35,093 nt of DNA from Emmonsiellopsis sp. PD_33 (Eukaryota; Ascomycota; Eurotiomycetes; Onygenales; Ajellomycetaceae). Position numbers and translations under genes: made by a program. Under the pieces are notes generated by a model. The model was not told where the DNA came from. It saw nothing but the letters and a program-made list of their open reading frames with translations, and searched no databases. Shown here one piece after another: positions 10,193 to 21,329 of the stretch. The DNA lies in assembly GCA_032988165.1 (NCBI GenBank), contig JANTQF010000363.1, positions 1-35,093 on the forward strand, in the 5' to 3' direction. The stretch's first letter is position 1. Each line of letters begins with the position of its first letter.

Positions 10193-11292
10193 GTTCAGTC
10201 ACCCAAACACTGAAGCCAGCTATTGACAAGAGAAGAACAATCGTAGGCAGCGAATCACTCCGAAGATAAACTTGGGTGTTTGAGAGAGTATCGGTAGTCG
10301 GCAATGCAGCTGCTGCGCGAGACACGAGGCAAATGATCCCAGGCACAAGCGTCCTTGTAGTTGGCGGCCATATGGCATTATCGACTCTATTATTGCAGTT
10401 TCAATAATGATGATGGACGGCCACGAGTTAGTTACTAAAGCCGTGCCACGCCTGCAGTGGGTTGGTAGGCAACGGGATAGCTCATTTAACTCCCGCCTCT
10501 TCATTCCTGTCCTGTGTGATGCGCACTGCACTTGGACGGTCTTCGCAGCTAACGATCGGGTTCGATGTCATAGCAAGCAGCCATGGAGAATCAGTGGCGT
10601 ATAGGTGATCTCAGGGTTTTGCTTTGTTCGCTCGTAGTTTCAGGAGAGAGCAGCGTTGAGGAGGAATCTTTCTTGTGCCGGTGGGCGTGGAAGCAAAAGT
10701 CTTGGCAGTGGCATTGAGCGTCAATAAACCAATGACTCAGCAGTAGAATTATACCACGTGATGGACCAACCTGGCAGACAGCCCTAGCCCTAACTCAGTC
10801 CGGATTAGTCCGGGTTTGCTCATCAACCTCTCGTGTTCCCAGGGGCAGACGCGACGACAAAGACAACGACAGTTTGAACTCCCGGCTTCCAGCTCTGTGG
10901 CCTTGGACGGTGTCTTCCTGCCGTGGCCAATTCCAACACTTCCGGCGCCTGCCAGCTCGGATTTCGCCGGCAGAGCGGCTTGTTTCCGGGGAGCTGCGCT
11001 TTCTCCGCCGCCCCCTGGGTCGTAGCTTAGAGACGTCATTATCCGCGGTGTTCCACGCCCCTGAACCTTCAGACCTTCCCTCTGGTTATATTTTATAAGA
11101 TTAAACGCCGCTTATCCTCCATCTGAACATCCCCTGTATCGGTCTATCGACTTTTCTCTTACATCCAACTTTCCCTTCTACATTTTCGTGCCAGAAAGCC
11201 TACTAGTCTTCTTGGTGGCTGGCGTTTGTACATCACAACCAGGATTCAGGAATATCCATATCCAAATCCCACGCCCACTGGGCTCTCCATCG
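10193..11292. promoter_or_regulatory. Divergent intergenic region, regulator / phosphatase-like gene
   Basis: About 1.1 kb separates two divergent start codons. A perfect E-box CACGTG lies at 10755-10760, the type of site bound by bHLH factors. A pyrimidine-rich stretch at about 11100-11190 looks like the leader of the phosphatase-like gene. Open frames at 10749-11098 overlap on both strands, lack domains and look like chance frames in GC-rich DNA. Confidence 0.5.
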
Positions 11293-12249
11293 ATGGAAAT
11301 CATTCAACCTGGGGCATCGACTGGGAGACTGGACAGCCCTCAACCGTCCTACGGTCCTACCCAGCCATTCACAAAGGGCCTCCTCAACCCTGTATGGAAC
11401 AGAATAACGCACTCGTTAGATTACACCCTTCTCCGCATCATCGAGGCCCCCACCTCTCATGATTTTCCCGCCGGACACTTCGTGTGTGGAGGCTTCTTCA
11501 AAGCTTTAGGAGAGGAGGGTTTCCGTTCTGGCTACAGCCTGATGGAATGGCAGTACGACCAACGAAGACAAGCGCAGATAATCCTTCCATTCCTATATCT
11601 TGGACCGACCTCCGCAGCCCGGGATGTTGCTTTTCTTAAAAGCCACGGCATCACATATCTCCTTGGAATCAGAGGATCGCATCCTCATCACGCATACACT
11701 GTTAATGCTGATAAAGCCGCCGCCGAAGCTGGCATCACATCCGAAAATATCGTTATCGAGAATGACCAACAACTCCTCAAATCATTTCCGGAAATAATCA
11801 AACGAATCAACGACCAGATGTGCTGCTGCCCTCTCCACCACCACACAAACGAGGGGGGTGTCAAACCCGTCCCACTGAAAAAAGCCCTAATATTCTGTGA
11901 AACAGGCAACGAGCGCTCGGCAGCCGTTGTGATGGCTTATCTCATGGCAATGGTCAATTACGACGCCGTATCCTCGTATATCAATGTCCAAGGTCGGCGA
12001 CTTTGCTGTTCCCTTTCCGATTCAATGAAGAACGATCTAGATACTTTTGACACTCTCCTCAAAGCGGAGCGCGATGTGTTCAAGCATCAGGGGACTACGA
12101 ATGGTCCGATAACGTACAGCCCACGGAAAAGAGCCTTTAGTAACATCTCGGAGGGCAATGCGAATATACCAGACCTTGATATGCTTGACGAAGAGCGGTT
12201 CAGGGAGAGATCGGCCCCAGTGCCATTTTGCGAATCTTCTTACTCATGA
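11293..12249 (+). CDS. Dual-specificity phosphatase-like protein (STYX-like)
   Basis: Single exon of 318 aa from the ATG at 11293; the frame is open further upstream but only with non-ATG codons. A leading segment of about 85 aa is followed by a dual-specificity phosphatase fold: QAQIILPFLYLGPTSAARD, then FLKSHGITYLLGIRG and the P-loop FCETGNERSAAVVMAYLM. The P-loop Cys (residue 202) and Arg are present, so the CX5R core is complete. However, the usual His before the Cys is Phe, and the loop (E-T-G-N-E) is unlike active HCXXGXXR enzymes. This resembles the STYX group, which binds phosphoproteins with little or no catalysis, although STYX itself lacks the Cys. A cysteine-rich insert (CCCPLHHH) precedes the loop. 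The C-terminal 50 residues look disordered. Substrate unknown; activity uncertain. Confidence 0.85.
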   Translation: MEIIQPGASTGRLDSPQPSYGPTQPFTKGLLNPVWNRITHSLDYTLLRIIEAPTSHDFPAGHFVCGGFFKALGEEGFRSGYSLMEWQYDQRRQAQIILPFLYLGPTSAARDVAFLKSHGITYLLGIRGSHPHHAYTVNADKAAAEAGITSENIVIENDQQLLKSFPEIIKRINDQMCCCPLHHHTNEGGVKPVPLKKALIFCETGNERSAAVVMAYLMAMVNYDAVSSYINVQGRRLCCSLSDSMKNDLDTFDTLLKAERDVFKHQGTTNGPITYSPRKRAFSNISEGNANIPDLDMLDEERFRERSAPVPFCESSYS

Positions 12250-13442
12250 TGCAGATGGTGGCACATGCCCGCTAGAGGGGGGAATACTCTCGATAACTCT
12301 TGAGATCTGCTGCTTAAATATTCCCAGCAGAATCATGACACCAGCGAGCTCTGGCCTCTTAATCCCTTTGTTTACCTGTCTTTTTCCTTCCAACAGTCGT
12401 CCTTTTCTCATGCATACCTGGCGTTTTGCTAGAAGCGGCAGGCCCTACTCTTCTACTGTACAGCAATGGCTGCCCGTCAGTCTGTCTATTTTTGAATTCT
12501 TCTTCCCTTCTGCTTTAACTACGCGCCACGGCATTCAGCATTCATTTCTCATGTTCATCCTTGTTCATCCTTTCTTGTTGATATTGTTTGCGCTATGATG
12601 GGACACCAAATGGGTTTGTTGCCTCCCACTTCTTAGGAGATATGCCTAGCTTTTTTCTTATCTTCAAATGTAAACAATTATCCAACCCAACCCAGATGCC
12701 AGTGGGGCATTTATTCATTCTCCTTCTCCTTCTTTGTGTTGCATATGACCGCAGCATGGATGCCTCCATCCATCTATCCATTTACTTCAACAACGCCTTT
12801 GTGTGTTATCACAGTCATTCCCCCGCAGAGGCAAAAGCAGAGGCAAGATCCGAGATGGCAATATCCTTACCCCCTTCAGGTGCCTAGACCACATGTGCAT
12901 CATTCACTGTCCCTCTCCAGTGAATGACAGACAGAAAACCTGGATGCCTTCCACATGGCATGGATGTACATACAACCATGACACCCACCCCCTTTCTATC
13001 ATCATTCTCATTCACCTACCACGCGAAAAACGAAACCCGCATTTCTTCACTCTTTCTTCTTTCTTAAAAAAAGGCCTATTTACTACTGTCTTTACCATCT
13101 AGCTATCCCATTCACTCTCTCTTGAACAAAGGTTTTGTTTTGTTTTCTGTTTTCTGTTTTCTGTTGCTGGCGACCACACACATCGCGTCGCTCGTTTTTT
13201 TCCTCTTTCGGTCACTTCGACAACGCCATCCTCCCACCGCGTTGGAGATCCCCTAGCAACCACAGCACTACAACACAAGTCAAACGCGTCTATTTGAATA
13301 ACCCCCCCTCCTCTACTGCCTTCCTCGTCTCCCCATCACCACGCCAACATCAAGGACAAACCTATTCCCTTACTCGACCCTACCCCTTACCCCCACTAAC
13401 CACCCCATCCCCTTGAAGGCTCCCTCCCTGCCACAACACAGC
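12250..13442. other. Long intergenic / 5' leader region
   Basis: No gene is visible. From about 12960 to 13440 it is strongly pyrimidine-rich on the plus strand, including TTTTCTG repeats at about 13133-13165 and a CCCCT-rich run just before the next start codon. This is typical of a long fungal promoter and transcribed leader. Several short frames (for example 12588-12887 and 13135-13416) could act as upstream ORFs but have no recognisable product. Confidence 0.5.
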
Positions 13443-16400
13443 ATGGGAATGGATCTCAGGCGCAGACACACGATAAGACCCCCGAAACGCTACGAAGGGG
13501 AGGCTTCCATTCAACCAACCCGCCCACCACCCCCTCCTGAGCCTCGTGTCTATATGCCCCGAGGCGCAAGACCCTCCATCCGGCCTCCGTTCATCGAATA
13601 TAATCCCAATTTACCTCCTGCTGCTTTTCCAACATTAGATGCCCCACAACCCAGTCAACAACATACTCGAGAGCCAAATGGAATAAGTGCAAACAACGCG
13701 TCTATCAATGGCATCGGGGGAGGTCAGGAGCAACAGGTATGGAACGGTAATACAGTCATTTTGAGTCGACAAGGACGGAATGGAGTTTCACGAAATGGAC
13801 CGCAAATTGATGGAGAAGATGCTCAAATGTTGGACTGCGATGGGGATGTTGGATTTGACGATAACATGCCGCAGTATTACAAAGACGAGGCACCTCTGGG
13901 TGACGCGGATTTTGGGAAAAGCGTTGCATGGAGCCGTGACGGGTTCGATGATCCGGTTGACGTGAGCGGCGAAGGGCCTGATCTCGGAATCGAAACTTCT
14001 AGAGCTGCTGGGATTGGTGCGGTGAGTGGAATTTTCCCATCTCCTATCTCCCCCGGTGTATCGAATTGAGTGATGTATTCCAGCTAACAGACAGGGGCAA
14101 CACTACAGAAGGACTTCCGGCCCATTAAATGGCGCGATATTTCCCCGGTTCTTCAGACAGAGATCTTCGAGAACCTTCGGTCGAAATATGATTATCGTCT
14201 CGCTATTGAGCTGTTGCGGCTGAAACCGGACGAACAAGCTGAGATGGTCGAGCACTCAACCACACGCCAGCAACAGATCCAGACAGAAAATGAACAGTTG
14301 AAGGAGATGCGAAGAAAGCAGCTTCGGGCCCTGCTTCGTCTTGACAATGGCAGTCTGCAGCAACACAAAGTGCCCGCTCAACTGGTATTCCGAAACATCT
14401 CTAAGCGATATCTGCGAAACACGCTCTCTCGTCCAGAAGCTGATTACTGCATGACACGAGCTGCCGACCTCCTGATTGCGCGCAAATATCTGAGCAGCAT
14501 CGGGCTGGGCCCCAACCTGGCAGGCGAATGGGCAAACAACCTCGTGAAAATGAGGTGCGACAGTGCAGGGGTGGACGAGGAGTTTGAGTGGACGGGCCAG
14601 TCGCCGCTGGTGGAGGAAGGCGATGTCTCTGATGGCTATGACTATGGTGAGACGGACTATGAGAGCAGTCTTGCGTCGGAGGAAACAGCTCACGATGACA
14701 GTTCGCAGTCAGACAGCTCGCCCGGCGCAGGCCCCAGCAGACAACGAGATCGCGCTTCCGGCCGGCGGTTGAATGCTGCACAGCAGATACTCCGCCATCG
14801 GAAGGAGCTATCTTCGGGTCGCCATGGCCCGCCGATTAATAGACCTCCTTCTACGGGCTGGTCGCTTGGTCACGCTACAAAACCCGGTGCTCCTCCAACA
14901 CAGTCATCGAGTCTTTCCTTTGCCTTCGTTCCCCAACCTCCTCGTCAACAATCACCAGCACCTCGTGGCGGAAGAGTGATTCGGTTGAAAGTCGGTCCCC
15001 AAGGCGCAGCTCAGATCCAAGGCCGTCCCTTGCTAGAGAAGATCGTCATCCCTCCGACTCCCGCACCACCACGACAGGATAATATCAGCCACACTGCTCC
15101 AAAAACACCCACGGAGGCAGTAGATATGGCAAATCGGGAAAGGCATGGCCACCCGCCACCTTCCACACCCCCTGGCACAGGTCGATCAAAATCAGGCAGA
15201 TCGCGAGACAGTGGTCCTCTGCCACGATCTTTGGGCGGAGCATGGTGTTGGGGCACGACGATGGAAGCGGCCGAGCTTGCCTCGCGCGATGCACGGAATT
15301 TGCAAGCAAAGCTCAAGGCTGCCAGAGCGGAAATGGAGAAACAGCGTCAGGCCAGCTCCGCAGCTGCGGATCCAATGCAGGCATCCTCATCGACGGCTTT
15401 GCCTGTTCCGGGTCACAATCATGCATTCGGTCTCACCGAAGATGGGCTCTGTAAATGTCAGTTTCAGCACGCTGCACAGCCAGAACCGGCGGCGGAACAA
15501 CCAGCGGAACCAGTGGGGGTGCCCGATTGGGATGGGCCGTCGACTTTGGAACATTTTATAGCCTCCAACTCTGTAGGGCTACCTGACCTACCGATAGACG
15601 AGGAAAATGGACCGGCATATTCTCCCATCACGCCAACCCGTGACGACACTCCTGCATGGTTGAAACCGCGAGGGTCAGAGGAAGATTTTAGGGAAGACTC
15701 TCCCGGAATCCCCCCTCTAGTTATCAGTCCAACGCCGACGCCCAGCGCGAATGGGCGCGAAGCTGAACACACAATAGGGGCAGCAGTTTCCAGCTCGTCG
15801 TCCAACCCACAAGTACCTGTCTCTAAACAGAATTCTGTGTCGCCTGTTGCCCCTTTGGAGGTAGTGGAAAATCATATCCAGGCTAGTTCAGACCCATCAT
15901 CCAATCAGGAAACATTGCCTCCTGGAGTGGCAAAGGATGCCACAGAAAATAGCTTCCCGACCAATGTGGATGATGATATGATACTCGTGGGAGACGCGGG
16001 AGAAGCGATGGAAACGGACACAGAACACGAAGATTACAAACGGGGCTCACCTTTGCTCCCTGGCATAGCAGCGTACGCAACGGATAATCCTAACCCGCCT
16101 ATCCAGGAACAGGAGATGACAGGTATGGACGAAACCACCGTAGACACGAGAACGGATACGGAAGAGGACCGCAGCAACTCGACACCATTACTTCCCGATA
16201 TTTCAACCGACCCAACAGAAAGCATTGTCTCGCCTGATCCAGAGCTCGCTTCTGAACAACAAACGCTGATGCCTCCTGCTCCTATCGAATCGACGGGAAA
16301 TCCCTTCTCGCCCGTTCCAGATCTGGAGATGAACGGCATAGATGAGGTCAATTCTAGGAGAAACCTAGATACCGAACAGAACAACCACAACTCCGCCTCG

Positions 16401-16724
16401 CCCGCACCTGCTGATCCACCAACGCCTGCCAATGTCGAGCGGGCCACAACCCCGGCGCCAAAGGCCGTTAAAAAGAACTACAAAAAGGGTGGGAGAAATA
16501 GTGCCAGAAAACCAGCCAAGAAGCATGCAAAGAAACCTGCAGAGAAACCGCCTGCCATTCCACCGGCAAGGCTAGCCAAGCCGGCAAAGCCCACAAAGAA
16601 AGCAGCAAAAAAAGAAGTGGAAAAGGCTGAGGTCCCTGCACCGAATGTGGAGTCACCACAGCCAAAGAACGGAGGGAGAAGAAAGAGTGAGAGAATTAGT
16701 GCCAGATTCCAGACGCCCACTTGA
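13443..16724 (+). CDS. Large disordered protein with conserved N-terminal segment and H1-like basic tail, function unknown
   Basis: Two exons, 13443..14021 and 14109..16724, give 1064 aa. The intron 14022..14108 has donor GTGAGT, a GCTAAC branch point and a phase-0 CAG acceptor. The first ATG of the frame is at 13443. Residues 1-190 are Pro/Arg/Asn-rich and end acidic. Just after the junction comes a compact, helical-looking part of about 130 aa (KDFRPIKWRDISPVLQTE onward, with a Gln/Glu-rich helix and YLRNTLSRPEADYCMTRAADLL) that should be the only folded region. Its start is faintly F-box-like, which I treat as a guess. The remainder is low-complexity Ser/Pro/Glu. The last 90 residues are Lys/Ala/Pro-rich (KKHAKKPAEKPPA, AKPTKKAAKKE) like a histone H1 tail. 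I infer a nuclear, possibly chromatin-linked protein, but I do not recognise the family. Confidence 0.8.
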
Positions 16725-17449
16725 TGGGAGTGCTGGTTTTGAAAGTGCAAATTGGGTTGAGATAACGAACAGTTCAGGTTGTTTGGGATTGCTGGTAGGG
16801 TATAGATTGGACATGCACTGTGATGGTTCCTTTGTTTAATTTTGCCACTTTTTTATTCTCATGACTATGCCGGAGTCGGGGGTTCTTTTCTGGAGATTCG
16901 TTTGAGCAAGGATACCCTCTGGGATGCTTGATTTGTTTAAGCCGGAGTTAGGTATTTCATTGAGCGGATAATGGGAGGTTTGTTTTGTTTTGTGAGATGG
17001 AATAGGTGATTCTTTTACCAACGGAGTTTTTTTCCATGATCGAATACCAACACAAATAGATACCCAATAATGAATGAAATGAAATGATATCCAAATCAAC
17101 AATACCTCCCTATTCCTCCAGATATTCTCAACCAAGAGACGTTGATATCGTGTCTTGGCGCTTACATAAACCGCGCCCTTTTCGCGTAGTTTTTTGCCTC
17201 GCGTATTTTCTTCGCCTGAGCACGCGTAAAGTGGCTGATCACCAACCACAACAGGTTCGGGGGGTATACGCTCTTTTTATTCTCCTCCAGATTTTTACTC
17301 ACTGCTAGGACGGGGGTTATTTGCTGGGAGGCTTGTTCCTGTTTTACTGTGGGTTTTGAGCAGGTGAGTGGTTTTCTCAGTTTTGTCGTTTTTCTGGCCT
17401 GGGGATTATGATGGGATTGCATGAATGGAGGAAGGGAGGGATGCTGCTG

Positions 17450-17470
17450 CTAGCTAGCTAGCTGGCTGGA
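17450..17470. repeat. Short GCTA tandem repeat
   Basis: Tandem copies of CTAG/GCTA followed by GCTGGCTGGATGG, upstream of the helicase gene. Confidence 0.7.
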
Positions 17471-17652
17471 TGGATTCGTGCATTAGATGAGGAACAAGAG
17501 GAGAAGGGGGGTTACTTCGCTTGATTCCTTGTAATTGATAAATTATTGATCCTAACTCTCATCCTCTTCTCCACAGGACCTGGAATTCAAGACCCTGGCC
17601 TGGGTACATGCGAATGATCCCTGCTCTACTCCATATAGAATATCACACCCAC

Positions 17653-17672
17653 CACACACACACACACACACA
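17653..17672. repeat. (CA)10 microsatellite
   Basis: Ten CA dinucleotides in a row, 50 bp before the helicase start codon and probably within its leader. Length is likely to vary between strains. Confidence 0.95.
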
Positions 17673-17721
17673 AACGGTTCCAACCAACCCTAGACCGTTC
17701 CCTTCTGCCATCCCATAGACG

Positions 17722-20659
17722 ATGTCCTCAGACCCAGGCAGCTCTTCACGATCCTCATCTCGCACCTCCACACGGCCGTCCTCCCGTCCCACCACCGCCA
17801 TGTCGGATATCTCGGAGGTGTCTAAGATGGAAATGCAGCATCAGACGCAAGACCCCGAGGCGGAACAGGCTAAGGAGGTAGTGGAGGGGGAGGCTGCGGA
17901 CGAGGTGGAGGAGGAGGATGAAGAGGGAATGGATGTGAAGACGAAGGCGTTGACGAATTTGTTGAAGACTAGTTCGGTGGGTTGATTATCTAGAATGGGC
18001 ATGGGGTTTGGGGAGTTAATGTTTTACTAATGATGGTGGCTTTAAATAGGTATTTGTGGCCATCATGGCGGATAAGATGAAAGACCAGCAGAAGAAACAG
18101 CAGGAGGAGGCGAGGAGGAAGCTTGCGAAACAAGCTGCGGCCGCAGCAACAGCGGATGACAATAAAACTGCTCCCCCTCCTGCTACGGCGTCGGAAAGGA
18201 GAAGTACGCGGGCAAGCGGCAAGCCAGCTCAGGCTGAACAGCCGCCCGCTACCGATTCGCAGTCGAGCAAGGGGACCAAGCTGCCTACGAGAGCTCGTCC
18301 GAAGAAACCCCCCGCTGCAAACAGTATCTCGAACTACTTCAAAAAGGCCGATGTGGAGATCAAAGAGGATAACCCTACCGTTCAAGAGGCGCTGGAACAG
18401 GCCGCTGATGAATACGAGGCAAAGCCCACGGCGCTGGGCGAGCAGGAACTAGTCGCGACGCAGCAGCCTGCGCTGGTTACGGGTGGCCAGATGAGGGAAT
18501 ATCAGCTCGAGGGTCTGGAATGGCTGAAATCGCTGTGGATGAATGGGCTGTGTGGAATCCTTGCGGATGAGATGGGTCTGGGCAAGACCGTTCAGGCGAT
18601 TTCGTTGATTGCGTTCTTCAAGGAGCATAATGTCCCTGGGCCCTTTTTGATTTCCGCGCCGCTGAGCACGGTTAGTAACTGGGTTGATGAGTTTGCGCGC
18701 TGGACACCTGGTATCGAGACGGTGCTGTACCATGGTAGTAAAGATGAGCGGGCTCAGATTAGAGATGAGCGGATGAAGTTGCAGGATCAGAAGAAGGCGG
18801 ATTTCCCGGTTGTGGTCACGTCGTATGAGATTTGTATGAACGATCGGAAGTTTTTGGCTAAGTATCAGTGGAAGTATATCATTGTGGTAAGTTTTTCGGT
18901 TCTATCTGCGATTTTAAATATGAGGAATTGTGGACGCGGGTGCTAATTACCTTAATGCAGGATGAGGGCCATCGATTGAAGAATTTGAACTGTCGACTGA
19001 TCAAGGAGCTTCTCACGTACAATTCGGCAAATCGACTCTTAATCACGGGGACCCCATTGCAAAATAACATTGCAGAACTATGGTCTCTTCTCCACTTTCT
19101 TCTTCCAGAGGTGTTTAATGACGTTAACAGCTTTGAGAGCTGGTTCGATTTCTCCTCCGTCCTGGATAATAGGGGCCAGAAGTCGGTCATTGAGCGGCGC
19201 AAACGCAATCTTGTGTCCACCATGCATGCTATCTTAAAACCCTTCCTGCTACGACGGGTCAAGACAGATGTTGAATCCTCCCTACCTAAGAAACGGGAAT
19301 ATATTTTATACGCGCCATTGACGCCGGAGCAGAAGGATCTCTATCTTGAGATTATGAGCGGGTCGAGTAGGAAATATTTGGAAGAGAAGGCAGTTGAGAG
19401 AATCAATGCCAGAAACGGCTTTACGAGCTCGTTAAGAGCCGGGAGCCTGAAACGCAAGGCTTCGAGCAGTGGCTCTTCCACGCCAAACAAGAGCTTGAAA
19501 TCTAGCCGCGACACTACCCCTGGGAGCACTCTAGGATCTGGACGGCGGCGGAGAGGTCGTCTGAGTTACAAGGATGTTAGCGATCGAGAGTTCGATGCGA
19601 AGCTTCGACGACTGGAAAGGGGGATTGAATCTGAGCCGGAAGAGTCAGAGCACAGCGAAGCCGAACTAGAAGAAATCGAACGGACCAAAACAGCGGAGCT
19701 TGCCAGTAAGTACAACCCTCCTCTGGTTGTCAAGCGTAACGGCCATCTAACCCCCTCCAGAAAAAGAAATATCCTCTAAAAAGCTTCAAAATCCCGTCAT
19801 GCAAGCGCGCCTCGCCTGCAACTCCCCGCACAACTTCTACTGGCCATGGTCCTACACCGACCCCAGCACAATCGACAACACCCTCATCACCTCCTCAGGC
19901 AAAATGCTAATCCTCGACCGCCTAATCCCCCGCCTAATCAAACTAGGTCACAAAATCCTCATCTTCTCCCAATTCAAAACCCAACTAGACATCCTCCAAG
20001 ACTACGCCGTGCACCTGCGCGGCTGGAACTGCTGCCGCATCGACGGCGCCGTCAGCCAATCCGACCGCCAGGCGCAAATCAGAGCGTTCAACACGGACCC
20101 GGAGTTCCGCATCTTCCTCCTCAGCACGCGCGCAGGCGGGCAGGGCATCAATCTGACAGCAGCGGATACGGTCATCCTGTTCGACTCGGACTGGAATCCG
20201 CAGCAGGATTTACAAGCGCAGGACCGCGCGCATCGCATCGGGCAGACGAGGCCCGTCATCGTCTACCGCCTCGCGACAAAGGGGACGGTGGAACAGACCT
20301 TGCTCGAAAAGGCGGACTCAAAACGGAAGTTGGAGAAGCTGGTTATTCAGAAGGGGAAGTTTAAGTCATTGCTGGACAAGACGCCCTCGACGGCGACGGC
20401 CGCGGAGGCGGAGGAGCTACGGAGGGTTCTGGGGGATTCAGGGTTCGAGGTGCTGGATGTCGGCGGTGCGGTGGGGAAGGATGAGACGATGACGACTGAG
20501 GCGCTGTTGTCGGAGCGGGATCTAGAGGTGCTGACGGATCGCAGTGCGGAGGCGTATGAGAGGGCGGAGAAGGGGGAGGAGAGGGGCGGGCATAGTTTTG
20601 CGCCCGTGGAGAAGACGGGGGAGGCGGAGGGGATAATGAAGGAGATTACGATGCGGTAG
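17722..20659 (+). CDS. SNF2-family chromatin remodeller, LSH/HELLS/DDM1 (PasG) type
   Basis: Exons 17722..17976, 18050..18886, 18961..19705 and 19761..20659 join in phase to 911 aa; introns (73, 74 and 55 nt) are all GT-AG. A Ser-rich and acidic N-terminus leads to VFVAIMADKMKDQQ. The helicase core then follows: MREYQLEGLEWL, the ATP-binding loop DEMGLGKTVQ (about residue 258), SAPLSTVSNW, DEGHRLKN as the Walker B motif (about residue 365, the DEGH form typical of LSH rather than DEAH), and LLITGTPLQNN. The C-terminal lobe has SQFKTQLDIL, STRAGGQGINLTAADTVI and DRAHRIGQ. LSH proteins move nucleosomes in heterochromatin and help DNA methylation or repair; Neurospora MUS-30 is the fungal relative and yeast Irc5 is related. 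A charged insert of about 130 aa with Ser repeats separates the lobes. Base composition flips from C-rich to G-rich within exon 4. Confidence 0.93.
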
Positions 20660-21329
20660 GGACTGCATTGTATGTACGTTGGTGGTTTGGATAAGGTGTG
20701 AGGTTATTGGGTTGATTTGACGGCGTATACATAATATTTTCTTGTCTTCGAGCGGGTATTTTGCTTCATTTCAGGAGTCAGGGGTTGGTTGGGTACATAC
20801 ATACGTATGATTGATAAGTTTAATACCAATAGGAGTTAATGTAATATATTAACCGCTCGGTCGAACTAGATATACAACTGCACCCGGAACCCTGGAGTCC
20901 GGTTTCCAGTGAGCCCAGCTCTCAGATGTAGTATTATTACATACATGATAAAAATCCAAAATCCGACGCCCCTGAGACCGAGAACCACCAATCAATCAGC
21001 CTGGAGAACCAGCCCGACGGTGCTTAAAATTACAATTAAAAACCAAAAAAAAAACTCCTTTGAACAATCAGGCCATCCATGGTGGGCATCAGGAAGAAAA
21101 AATGTAAGTAAAATCGATCTCGCTAAAAAAAACAAGCCAAAAAGAACAAAGGGGGGGGAGGGCGGGAATAATAGACTGGATCTTGCGCTTACTTGACAAG
21201 ACAAAAAAAAGAAAAAGAGATAGAACATGGCATAAATATGTACTAATTACAAAGCTCCCTCGACATGGAGCTGGAGCCAGAGCTACAAAAAATCTGATCC
21301 AGTAAATTAATCAATTAATCAATAACAAA
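20660..21329. other. Convergent 3' intergenic region
   Basis: This lies between the convergent helicase and End3 genes and should hold both 3' UTRs. It contains A-runs on the plus strand around 21040-21130 and an A-run near 21204, and I see no gene. Confidence 0.55.

Larger units (their letters stand above)
16725..17721. other. Intergenic, 3' UTR plus promoter of the helicase gene
   Basis: No gene is seen. It holds a short GCTA/GCTG repeat near 17450-17470 and a (CA)10 microsatellite just before the helicase start. The frames at 16836-17422 lack any domain. Confidence 0.5.

Noticed and set aside
10749..11098. Overlapping open frames on both strands
   Set aside because: Products are low-complexity with no domain; they look like chance frames in a GC-rich promoter.
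12588..13416. Several short plus-strand frames before the 1064-aa gene
   Set aside because: Compositions mirror pyrimidine-rich leader DNA and no family is recognisable; they may at most be upstream ORFs.
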